A DNA stretch of 10,368 nt from positions 1-10,368 of the forward strand of contig JAFQKO010000045.1 in NCBI GenBank assembly GCA_017396865.1, in the 5' to 3' direction. Shown here one piece after another: positions 1-5,510 of this stretch. Origin of the DNA: Clostridia bacterium (GTDB lineage Bacteria > Bacillota_A > Clostridia > Oscillospirales > QAKW01). The position numbers and the translations under genes were made by a program. The notes beneath the pieces were generated by a model that saw only the letters and a list, made by a program, of their open reading frames with translations, made no database searches and was not told where the DNA came from. Every line of letters starts with the position of its first letter. Position 1 is the stretch's first letter.

Positions 1-531
1 CCCGGCACCGAGGGCTGGCTGCCCACCATCGAGGCGATCGCCAAGATCGGTAAGGTTGCCGCCGAGAAGGGTCTGACCCTGCTCTATCATAACCACGATT
101 TCGAGTTCACCAAGGTCGACGGCGAGTATGGCTTGGATATGCTCTATCGCATGGTTCCCGCCGAATATCTGCAGACCGAGCTGGATACCTGCTGGGTCAA
201 TGTCGGCGGCGAGGTTCCTGCCGACTACATCCGTAAGTACGACGGCCGCTGCCCCGTTGTTCACCTCAAGGATTTCTATCGCGAGACCGTAGATGCAGAT
301 GAGCCCCTCTATGAGCTGATCGGCATCAAGAGCGAAGAAAAGAAGCCCAAGAAAAAGAACTTCGAGTTCCGTCCCTGGGGTAAGGGCTTGCAGGATTTCC
401 CTGCCATCCTGAAGGCATCCGAAGCCGCAGGCGCCACCTGGGTGGTTGTTGAGCAGGATAATCCCAGCATGGAGAAAACTCCGATGGAGTGTGCTGAGAT
501 CAGCATCAATTATCTGAAGTCCATTATGTAA
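1..531 (+). CDS. Sugar phosphate isomerase/epimerase, TIM barrel (5'-truncated)
   Basis: The open frame enters at base 1 and runs 176 codons to a TAA at 529-531, so only the C-terminal part of a protein that is usually about 270-300 residues is present. The family (xylose isomerase-like TIM barrel, AP endonuclease 2 superfamily) interconverts sugars or keto-sugars using a divalent metal. Visible family marks, numbered from the first codon in the window, are HNHDFEF (30-36), ELDTCW (60-65) with a likely metal-binding Asp62, VVHLKDF (86-92) with His88, and VVVEQD (148-153) with Glu151. These fit the usual Glu/Asp/His/Glu metal site, whose first Glu would lie upstream of the window. The substrate cannot be told; IolE-like inosose enzymes and YcjR-like keto-sugar epimerases share this pattern. 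A hairpin terminator follows immediately. Family call is firm, substrate unknown. Confidence 0.88.
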   Translation, partial: PGTEGWLPTIEAIAKIGKVAAEKGLTLLYHNHDFEFTKVDGEYGLDMLYRMVPAEYLQTELDTCWVNVGGEVPADYIRKYDGRCPVVHLKDFYRETVDADEPLYELIGIKSEEKKPKKKNFEFRPWGKGLQDFPAILKASEAAGATWVVVEQDNPSMEKTPMECAEISINYLKSIM

Positions 532-537
532 CAAAGT

Positions 538-566
538 AACGGCGCGGTCATTGACCGCGCCGTTTT
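538..566 (+). terminator. Rho-independent terminator after the isomerase
   Basis: A perfect 12-bp GC-rich stem (538-549 with 553-564) closes a 3-nt loop and runs into TTTT at 563-566. It begins 7 bases after the isomerase stop codon. The T-tract is short, and the Shine-Dalgarno of the next gene (GGGAG, 568-572) starts only two bases beyond it, so read-through or an attenuator-like role is possible. Confidence 0.75.
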
Positions 567-576
567 CGGGAGAATT

Positions 577-1263
577 ATGGTTTTATACAGTAGCATTATC
601 AACGGAATCGTGATCATCGTCGGTGCGCTGATCGGCGTCCTTTTGAAAAAGGGGTTGCCCGAGCGCATCAGCAGCGGGGTGATGCAGGGGATGGCGCTCT
701 GCGTTCTCGGCATTGGCATCACCGGCCTGCTGGACGGCGAAAACTTTTTGATCTCCATCCTCTCCATCGCCCTCGGCGGTGCGGTGGGGCATTGGATCGA
801 TCTGGACAAGTATCTCAATCGCTTCGGCGATTTCATGCAGCGCAAGCTCACCAAGAACGAGAGCGGCTCCACCTTCTCGGAGGGGTTTGTTTCGGCCTCG
901 CTGATGGTTTGCGTCGGCGCAATGGCCATCACCGGTGCGCTGGACAGCGGCATTCGCGGCGATCACACCACCATCTTCGCCAAGACCCTTATCGACTTTT
1001 TTGCCTGCATGATCCTGGCCACCTCCCTCGGGATCGGGGTTGCCTTTTCGGGCATCGTCTGCTTTCTCTATCAGGGCGCCATCGCGCTGGGCGGCTCGGC
1101 GATCGCGGGCTTTCTCACCGATTCGATGGTCAACGAGATGTCCTGCGTCGGCTCGCTGCTGATCATGGCGATCGCCCTTAATATGCTGGGGCTGACCAAA
1201 ATTAAGGTTGTCAATTTCATTCCCGCGTGCTTTTTGCCGCTGGTGTTTTGTTTATTTATGTAA
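577..1263 (+). CDS. DUF554 family membrane protein (YqgA/YdfK-like)
   Basis: This 228-residue protein is almost entirely hydrophobic, with about six to seven membrane segments (roughly 5-24, 33-52, 56-73, 105-122, 137-165, 167-182 and 190-227). It matches the DUF554 (YqgA/YdfK) family in length and in its Gly-rich N-terminus: an INGIVIIVGALIG stretch at 8-20, then a GLPERI turn at 26-31 and an LGIGITGLLDG stretch at 44-54. The family is an inner-membrane protein whose transported substrate is, to my knowledge, not established. The start is ATG 577 with GGGAG at 568-572, a short 4-base spacing. No promoter fits in the 10 bases between the upstream hairpin's T-tract and the start codon, so expression may come by read-through. 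The next gene begins 2 bases after its stop. Confidence 0.87.
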   Translation: MVLYSSIINGIVIIVGALIGVLLKKGLPERISSGVMQGMALCVLGIGITGLLDGENFLISILSIALGGAVGHWIDLDKYLNRFGDFMQRKLTKNESGSTFSEGFVSASLMVCVGAMAITGALDSGIRGDHTTIFAKTLIDFFACMILATSLGIGVAFSGIVCFLYQGAIALGGSAIAGFLTDSMVNEMSCVGSLLIMAIALNMLGLTKIKVVNFIPACFLPLVFCLFM

Positions 1264-1265
1264 CG

Positions 1266-2351
1266 ATGGCAGATCAGATTTTAACCATTATAACCGAACC
1301 CGCCTATGCCAAGACCCGCTGGTGTGAGGATGTGCTGGAGGCCGCCCGCAAGGAGGCGCGTCGCTGCGGCATTGATCTGAATCTTACCGCCCCGCCGAGC
1401 AATTCGGAGGAGTGGGTGCTGTTGCTGGGCACCTATCGCAACTGGGCGCAGCAGCAGGCGGCGCACTATGCCGCCGCAGGCAAACGCATCCTGCTGATGG
1501 GCCTTTCCGCCGAGGGCTTTTCGCCCTACGTTTCGTCGGTGGCGCCCAATCGAAGCAGTGCTACCGAGCGGATGGTGCAGTATTTCGTGTCGGCGGGCAA
1601 AATGCGGATCGCCCTCTTTGGCATCAATCCCGCCGCCTGGCCCGATCAGCGCCGCAGGGCGGCCTTTGAGCAGGCTTGCGCTCGCTTGGGGGTGGCCGAT
1701 TATGCCACCTTTGAGAATAACGGCGATCTGCAGCAATGCATCGACCGCTTTTTGGCCGACCGCAGCCGCTTTGACGCGGTGCTTTGCAATAATGATACCT
1801 TGGCGGTGCAGTTGATCCATCGGCTGAAGGCGCAAGGGGTGCGCCTGCCGGAGGAGCTGTTCGTGGCGGGCAACGGTAATACCGAGATCGGCCGCCGCAT
1901 GGCCCCGAGCCTGACCAGCGTTTCCCTTTGCAATTCGGAGGTGGGGCGGCAGGCGGTGCGTGCCTGGCGGTTTTTGCGCCGCCAGCCCAAGGAACAGCGG
2001 CTCTGCTTAGAGGTGGAGGGCGAGATCATTGCCCGCGCCAGCACGGGCTTTTTCGAGGTGCAAACGGAAAGCCTGAAGCCCGAGCCCTCCGCAGGGCGGG
2101 ATCTGTTCTTTACCGAGCCGCCGGTGGATGAATTCTTCCGTGTGGAGGCGGTCTTGGCGGGCTGCGACGATCTGGATCTTTCCATTCTGCGCGGGCTTGC
2201 CGACGGCGCACGGTATGAAGAACTTTCCGAAGCGCTGTTCATTTCGGTCAATACCCTCAAATATCGGCTGAAAAAGATCATGGCCGCCGCCCGCGTCCAC
2301 GACCGCCGCGAGCTGGCCGAGTTGATGATGAAATATGAAATTAAGCTATAA
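1266..2351 (+). CDS. Regulator: PBP1/LacI-like sensor domain with C-terminal LuxR-type HTH
   Basis: The protein has 361 residues from ATG 1266. Residues about 3-265 resemble the sugar-binding core of LacI/GalR proteins: LLMGL (76-80) near the inter-lobe strand, MRIALFGI (113-120), FDAVLCNNDTLAV (169-181, the usual 'ND.LA' step) and ELFVAGNGN (197-205, the usual 'D..vvG.d' step). There is no N-terminal DNA-binding domain; the sensor begins at residue 3. Residues about 302-361 carry a helix-turn-helix of LuxR/GerE type: LRGLADGARYEELSEAL then ISVNTLKYRLKKI (326-338), followed by a RRELAELM helix. A GTG at 1227 would extend the frame by 13 codons inside the upstream gene; ATG 1266, 2 bases after that gene's stop, is preferred because it starts at the conserved domain, although neither has a clear ribosome site. 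It probably senses a sugar and controls neighbouring sugar-acid genes (inference). Confidence 0.78.
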   Translation: MADQILTIITEPAYAKTRWCEDVLEAARKEARRCGIDLNLTAPPSNSEEWVLLLGTYRNWAQQQAAHYAAAGKRILLMGLSAEGFSPYVSSVAPNRSSATERMVQYFVSAGKMRIALFGINPAAWPDQRRRAAFEQACARLGVADYATFENNGDLQQCIDRFLADRSRFDAVLCNNDTLAVQLIHRLKAQGVRLPEELFVAGNGNTEIGRRMAPSLTSVSLCNSEVGRQAVRAWRFLRRQPKEQRLCLEVEGEIIARASTGFFEVQTESLKPEPSAGRDLFFTEPPVDEFFRVEAVLAGCDDLDLSILRGLADGARYEELSEALFISVNTLKYRLKKIMAAARVHDRRELAELMMKYEIKL

Positions 2352-2359
2352 TTATAGGT

Positions 2360-2390
2360 AAAAAAACGGTGGGTTTCCCACCGTTTTTTT
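2360..2390 (+). terminator. Strong rho-independent terminator after the regulator
   Basis: An A-tract leads into the stem ACGGTGGG, a TTT loop (2374-2376) and CCCACCGT followed by seven T. With A-T pairs included the stem is about 13 bp. It starts 9 bases after the regulator stop codon. The matching A- and T-tracts mean it could act on both strands. Confidence 0.92.
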
Positions 2391-2393
2391 ATC

Positions 2394-2422
2394 TTTACGG
2401 GATGAATTTTTTTTGATACAAT
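2394..2422 (+). promoter_or_regulatory. Sigma-A promoter of the SDR-dehydratase operon
   Basis: The -35 is TTTACG (2394-2399). A 17-base spacer separates it from the -10 TACAAT (2417-2422), which is preceded by TGA (2414-2416), an extended -10. Transcription should begin near 2429. The ribosome site CTGGAGG (2441-2447) follows, 8 bases before ATG 2456. The promoter sits directly behind the upstream terminator. No clear inverted-repeat operator is visible in this 60-base stretch. Confidence 0.72.
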
Positions 2423-2455
2423 AGAACTATAAAAAATAATCTGGAGGTTTGCACT

Positions 2456-3196
2456 ATGTTTGATTTAACCGGAAAGGTGGCGCTGGTCACCGGCTCCTCC
2501 CGCGGGATCGGCAAGGGGATCGCTCTTGCGCTGGCGGAAGCGGGCGCAGACATTATCGTCAACTGTGTTGGCGCTAAGGAGTCTGCCGAGGCAGTAGCGG
2601 AGGAGATCCGCGCCATGGGCAGAAAGGCATGGGTCAAGATTGCCGACGTTTCCGATGAGGAGCAGGTCAAGGCCATGTTTGCCGATATTGAAAAGCTGGA
2701 TATCTTAGTCAACAACGCAGGCACCTCTCAGGATAAGGATATCTTCGAGATCGAAAAGGAAGATTGGGATCGCATTATCCGCATCAATCTCACCAGCGGT
2801 TATCTCTGCTCCAAGCTGGCCATGGAGAAGATGGCGGCGCAAAAGAGCGGCCGTATCATCTTTATCTCCTCGGTCGTCGGGGAGCGGGGCGCGCTCTTTG
2901 GCCATATCCACTATGCCGCCACCAAGAGCGGCCAGATCGGCATCACCAAAACGCTGGCCCGCACCGCCGCACCCTATAACATCACCGTCAATGCCATCGC
3001 ACCGGGCATCATCGAGACCGAGCTGCTCTATCAGACCCACGGTGCCGACGGTGTTGCCGAGCTCGGCAAGACCATCCCCTTGGGATTGGGCAAGGTGGAG
3101 GATATCGGCGCCGCCGCCGTTTATCTCTGCAGCGACGAGGCCCGCTACGTCACCGGCGCAACGCTGGACGTCAACGGCGGAACGAATTTCAGATAA
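2456..3196 (+). CDS. Short-chain dehydrogenase/reductase (FabG-like)
   Basis: This 246-residue protein has the full layout of a classical SDR, an NAD(P)-dependent oxidoreductase. The Rossmann motif TGSSRGIG is at 12-19, NNAG at 86-89 and Asn111 in IRINLTSG. The catalytic Ser is in FISS (136-139), followed by Tyr153 and Lys157 (YAATK). APG (182-184) and the C-terminal DVNGG (238-242) also fit. It resembles 3-oxoacyl-ACP reductase FabG, but no other fatty-acid gene is nearby. Sharing an operon with a sugar-acid dehydratase makes a sugar or keto-sugar-acid dehydrogenase more likely (inference), as in gluconate or galactonate pathways. The start has a good SD (GGAGG, 2443-2447). The dehydratase starts 12 bases after its stop. 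Enzyme class is certain, substrate is not. Confidence 0.9.
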   Translation: MFDLTGKVALVTGSSRGIGKGIALALAEAGADIIVNCVGAKESAEAVAEEIRAMGRKAWVKIADVSDEEQVKAMFADIEKLDILVNNAGTSQDKDIFEIEKEDWDRIIRINLTSGYLCSKLAMEKMAAQKSGRIIFISSVVGERGALFGHIHYAATKSGQIGITKTLARTAAPYNITVNAIAPGIIETELLYQTHGADGVAELGKTIPLGLGKVEDIGAAAVYLCSDEARYVTGATLDVNGGTNFR

Positions 3197-3208
3197 GGAG
3201 AAGCGGCT

Positions 3209-4369
3209 ATGAAAATTACCGATTTAAAGACTTTTGTTGTTGATTGCTATCGCACCAACTGGGTGTTCGTGAAGATCGAGACCGATGAAGGCATCAGCGG
3301 TGTCGGCGAGGGTACGCTGGAATATAAGGAGCAGGCTCTGGTCGGCGCCATCGAGGATCAGCGCCGCTATCTGATCGGCAAGGATCCCACCAACATCGAG
3401 GAGCATTACCACGCCATGTATCGCGATGCCTATTGGCGGGGCGGCCCCGTTCTGATGAGCGCCGTCAGCGCCATCGAGATGGCCCTTTGGGATATCAGCG
3501 CCAAGGCGCTGGGCGTGCCCGTTTACCGTCTGCTGGGCGGCAAGATGCGGGATAAGGTCAAGATCTACGTCAACGGCTGGTTTGCAGGCTCTAAGGAGCC
3601 CGAGGAATTTGCCGCCGCCGCCAAGCGTGCTGTTGAGCGGGGCATCAAGGCCATGAAATGGGATCCCTTCGGCAAGTCCTATATGAATATTGATAACGAC
3701 GTTTTGCGGAAGGCGATCCGCAACGTGGCCGCCGTCCGTGAGGCAGTGGGCGACGACGTCGATCTGCTGATCGAGGGTCACGGCCGTTTCGACGTCCCCA
3801 CCGGCATTAAGATTGCCAAGGAGCTGGAACGGTTTAAGCCGATGTTCTTTGAGGAGCCCGTTCCGCCCGATAATTTGGAGGCGCTGGCCGCCGTTCGGGA
3901 AAAATCTCCCGTTGCCATCTCCGCAGGCGAGCGGCTCTATGGCCGCCGCGCGTTCATTGAGCTGTTTGAGCGCCGCGCTGCCGACTATATTCAGCCCGAT
4001 ATCAGCCATGCGGGCGGCATCATGGAGCTGAAAAAGATCGCCGCCATGGCCGAAGCGAAGTATATCCCCTTCGCACCCCATAACCCCAGCGGCCCCATCG
4101 CCAACGCCGCCACCCTTCAGCTTGCCGCCTGCGTGCCCAATTTCGAGATCCTCGAAATTATGCTGACCGACGTGGAGTGGCGTAAGGACGTCACCAACGA
4201 AAACCTCGTCTTTGAGGACGGCTGCATCCGCATCCCCGATCTGCCCGGTCTCGGTATCGAGATCAACGAAGAAGCTTGCCTTGCCCATCCTTATCAGGTG
4301 CATGATCTGCGGCATTATACAGGGGCTCTGACAGAGATTAGACCTGCCAAATCTATTTTCTACTTTTAA
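3209..4369 (+). CDS. Enolase-superfamily sugar-acid dehydratase (mandelate racemase / galactonate dehydratase-like)
   Basis: The protein has 386 residues. Residues 1-115 form the N-terminal capping domain and about 120-360 the (beta/alpha)7 barrel. The metal and catalytic set of the mandelate racemase/galactonate dehydratase group is visible: EGHGRF (189-194, Glu189 and His191), FFEEP (213-217), SAGERLYGR (238-246, Glu241), QPDISHAGG (262-270, Asp264), APHNPSGPI (289-297, His291) and FEILE (312-316). The Asp264/His291 pair is the usual general-acid/base dyad. On the second barrel strand is KWDPFG (150-155) rather than a plain KxK. Such enzymes remove water from aldonates or aldarates, or cyclise lactones. 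The start has AAGGAG at 3195-3200. It is translated behind the SDR, and its stop abuts a palindromic repeat. The exact substrate (galactonate, gluconate, uronate-derived acid) cannot be read from sequence. Confidence 0.88.
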   Translation: MKITDLKTFVVDCYRTNWVFVKIETDEGISGVGEGTLEYKEQALVGAIEDQRRYLIGKDPTNIEEHYHAMYRDAYWRGGPVLMSAVSAIEMALWDISAKALGVPVYRLLGGKMRDKVKIYVNGWFAGSKEPEEFAAAAKRAVERGIKAMKWDPFGKSYMNIDNDVLRKAIRNVAAVREAVGDDVDLLIEGHGRFDVPTGIKIAKELERFKPMFFEEPVPPDNLEALAAVREKSPVAISAGERLYGRRAFIELFERRAADYIQPDISHAGGIMELKKIAAMAEAKYIPFAPHNPSGPIANAATLQLAACVPNFEILEIMLTDVEWRKDVTNENLVFEDGCIRIPDLPGLGIEINEEACLAHPYQVHDLRHYTGALTEIRPAKSIFYF

Positions 4370-4470
4370 GCCTCCCAAATTGGCGATCTTCCCGATTTTC
4401 CGGCCGAAGGCGTATCGACATACGCCTTCGGCCGGAGAAATCGAAAATCTCATCCAATTTGGAGCGGCTT
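4370..4470. repeat. Palindromic repeat copy 1 (most complete)
   Basis: The core is a perfect 16-bp stem (4400-4415 with 4420-4435) around the loop CGAC. Pairing continues imperfectly outward through CGATTTTC / GAAATCG to CCCAAATTGG (left) and CCAATTTGG (right), so the whole unit could fold as one long hairpin. It starts on the base after the dehydratase stop codon. Confidence 0.82.
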
Positions 4471-4495
4471 TGCCTGAGCGGGCTTAGAGAGTGTC

Positions 4496-4595
4496 GACCC
4501 GAATACGGCGATCTTCCCGCTTTTCCGTCCATCGGCATATCGACATACGCCTTCGCCGAGAGAAGCCGAAAACTGCATCCAATTTGGAGCGGCTT
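4496..4595. repeat. Palindromic repeat copy 2 (diverged)
   Basis: This copy lies 125 bases after copy 1. It keeps GGCGATCTTCCCG on the left and TCCAATTTGGAGCGGCTT on the right, but the core left arm (CATCGGCATAT) no longer pairs fully with the right arm (ATACGCCTTCGCCG). Its left end is approximate. Confidence 0.72.
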
Positions 4596-4618
4596 TGCCT
4601 GAGCGGATTTAAGTTAGC

Positions 4619-4718
4619 CGACTCGGCAGTGGCGCATTTCCCGCCTTTCACGGCTTGACGTATCGACATACGCCTTCGGCCGGAGAAATCGAAAATCTCA
4701 TCCAATTTGGAGCGGCTT
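4619..4718. repeat. Palindromic repeat copy 3 (left arm degraded)
   Basis: The right half (4659-4718) is identical to copy 1 over 60 bases, while the left half retains only fragments such as CATTTCCCGCC and CGGCTTGACGTAT. Its left end is approximate. Confidence 0.75.
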
Positions 4719-4750
4719 CGGAAAAGTTACATCTAAAATTAATATCCGCC

Positions 4751-4780
4751 AAAAAATGCGCCCTTGGGGTGCATTTTTTG
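4751..4780 (+). terminator. Rho-independent terminator before the two-component operon
   Basis: AAAAAATGCGCCC (4751-4763) pairs with GGGTGCATTTTTT (4767-4779) around a 3-base loop, with one G-T wobble. The T-tract ends one base before the -35 box of the next promoter. It would stop transcripts that cross the repeat array from the dehydratase operon and, with its A-tract, could work on either strand. Confidence 0.85.
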
Positions 4781-4810
4781 TTTACAAGTGGGATAGAAAT
4801 GTGATAGAAT
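4781..4810 (+). promoter_or_regulatory. Sigma-A promoter of the two-component operon with internal direct repeat
   Basis: The -35 is TTTACA (4781-4786), the spacer is 18 bases, and the -10 is TAGAAT (4805-4810) with TGA before it (4802-4804), an extended -10. Inside are two identical GATAGAA heptamers (4792-4798 and 4803-4809) at an 11-bp period. That is the spacing of tandem half-sites bound by PhoB-type regulators, so the encoded regulator may bind here (inference). Confidence 0.7.
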
Positions 4811-4820
4811 ATTCATATCA

Positions 4821-4828
4821 AAGGAGGT
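4821..4828 (+). promoter_or_regulatory. Ribosome binding site that fixes the response-regulator start
   Basis: AAGGAGGT lies 7 bases before ATG 4836. An in-frame GTG at 4827 overlaps this site, so it cannot be the true start. The protein therefore begins MKKILIIEDE. Confidence 0.9.
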
Positions 4829-4835
4829 GCTTTGG

Positions 4836-5510
4836 ATGAAGAAAATCTTAATCATTGAGGACGAGCCGGATATCCGCGACATCGTTGCCTTCAACCTGGA
4901 GCGGGAGGGGTATACGGTTGTAGTGGCCTCCGACGGCGAAGAGGGGCTTTTGACCTTTGCGCGGCACACCTTTGATCTGGTGATTTTAGATATTATGATG
5001 CCCAAGCTCAACGGCTTAAAGGTTTTGGAATCCATCCGCAGCCGTTCGGACGTACCGGTATTGATCATGAGCGCCAAAACCTCCGAGGAGGATCGGCTGG
5101 AGGGGCTTTCCCGCATGGCCGACGACTACATCTGCAAGCCCTTTTCGATGAAGGAGCTGATGCTGCGGGTGAAGAATCATCTGCATCGGTACCAGCGGGA
5201 GGGGAAGCTGCTGCAATGGGGCGAATACACCATCGATGAGCAGGCAGAGGTTGTGCGCAAGGGCGAAGCGGTGCTGTCGCTCAGCCACAAGGAATTTCAG
5301 ATCATGCTGCTCTTTGCGAAGAATCCCAATAAAAACTATACCCGCGAGGATCTGATGCAGGCCTTTTGGGGCTATCAGCCTGCGGCTGATGACCGTACCG
5401 TGGACGTTGCCATCCGTCGGCTGCGGGAGAAGATCGAGCAGGATCCCTCTGCGCCGCGCTATATCGTCAGTAAATGGGGCGTCGGCTATACGGCGGGGCA
5501 TGACCTATGA
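4836..5510 (+). CDS. OmpR/PhoB-family response regulator
   Basis: The protein has 224 residues. The receiver domain (about 1-118) shows the acidic pocket Glu8-Asp9, the phosphoacceptor Asp52 in VILDIMMP (49-56), the switch Ser79 in LIMSAK (76-81), Tyr98 and the conserved Lys101-Pro102 (YICKPF). The C-terminal winged-helix DNA-binding domain (about 126-222) shows LSLSHKEFQIM, the YTREDLM helix, the VDVAIRRLREKIE recognition region and the final VSKWGVGYTA hairpin. It activates or represses genes after phosphorylation by the kinase encoded just downstream, with which it overlaps by 4 bases (ATGA). PhoB/PhoP-like by architecture, but no phosphate transport genes are in view, so the stimulus is open. 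The usual GADDYI stretch reads MADDYI here, a mild variant. Confidence 0.95.
   Translation: MKKILIIEDEPDIRDIVAFNLEREGYTVVVASDGEEGLLTFARHTFDLVILDIMMPKLNGLKVLESIRSRSDVPVLIMSAKTSEEDRLEGLSRMADDYICKPFSMKELMLRVKNHLHRYQREGKLLQWGEYTIDEQAEVVRKGEAVLSLSHKEFQIMLLFAKNPNKNYTREDLMQAFWGYQPAADDRTVDVAIRRLREKIEQDPSAPRYIVSKWGVGYTAGHDL

Larger units (their letters stand above)
4370..4718. repeat. Array of three tandem palindromic repeats (period 123-125 bp)
   Basis: Three copies of a roughly 100-bp imperfect palindrome lie head to tail between the dehydratase stop and the two-component operon. The landmark TATCGACATACGCC occurs at 4413, 4538 and 4661; TCCAATTTGGAGCGGCTT occurs at 4453, 4578 and 4701. Copies 1 and 3 share 60 identical bases (4411-4470 and 4659-4718). 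Copies 1 and 2 also share the junction TTTGCCTGAGCGG after the unit. The right arm is well kept in all copies, while the left arm is intact only in copy 1. No credible protein is encoded: the minus-strand frames across it are short and repetitive. It resembles a dispersed intergenic palindrome family (REP/ERIC- or MITE-like). I cannot tell its copy number in the genome from this window. Confidence 0.85.

Noticed and set aside
1227..1265. Upstream GTG start for the regulator
   Set aside because: It lies inside the DUF554 gene without a ribosome site, and the added 13 residues are not part of the sensor domain.
2428..2433. TATAAA as -10 of the SDR operon promoter
   Set aside because: No -35 at a proper distance; TTTACG-17-TACAAT with an extended TG just upstream fits better.
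3224..4453. Long minus-strand open frame (409 codons) opposite the dehydratase
   Set aside because: Shadow of the dehydratase that reads on into the repeat; the Gly/His/Leu-rich product matches no family I know.
4353..4705. Two minus-strand frames across the repeat array with a shared IFDFSGRRRMSI-type peptide
   Set aside because: The peptide similarity simply comes from the tandem DNA repeats; there is no start context and copy 2 breaks the pattern.
4370..4718. CRISPR array
   Set aside because: Only three units of about 100 bp at 123-125 bp period, with degenerate arms and no short exact repeat/unique spacer pattern or cas genes.
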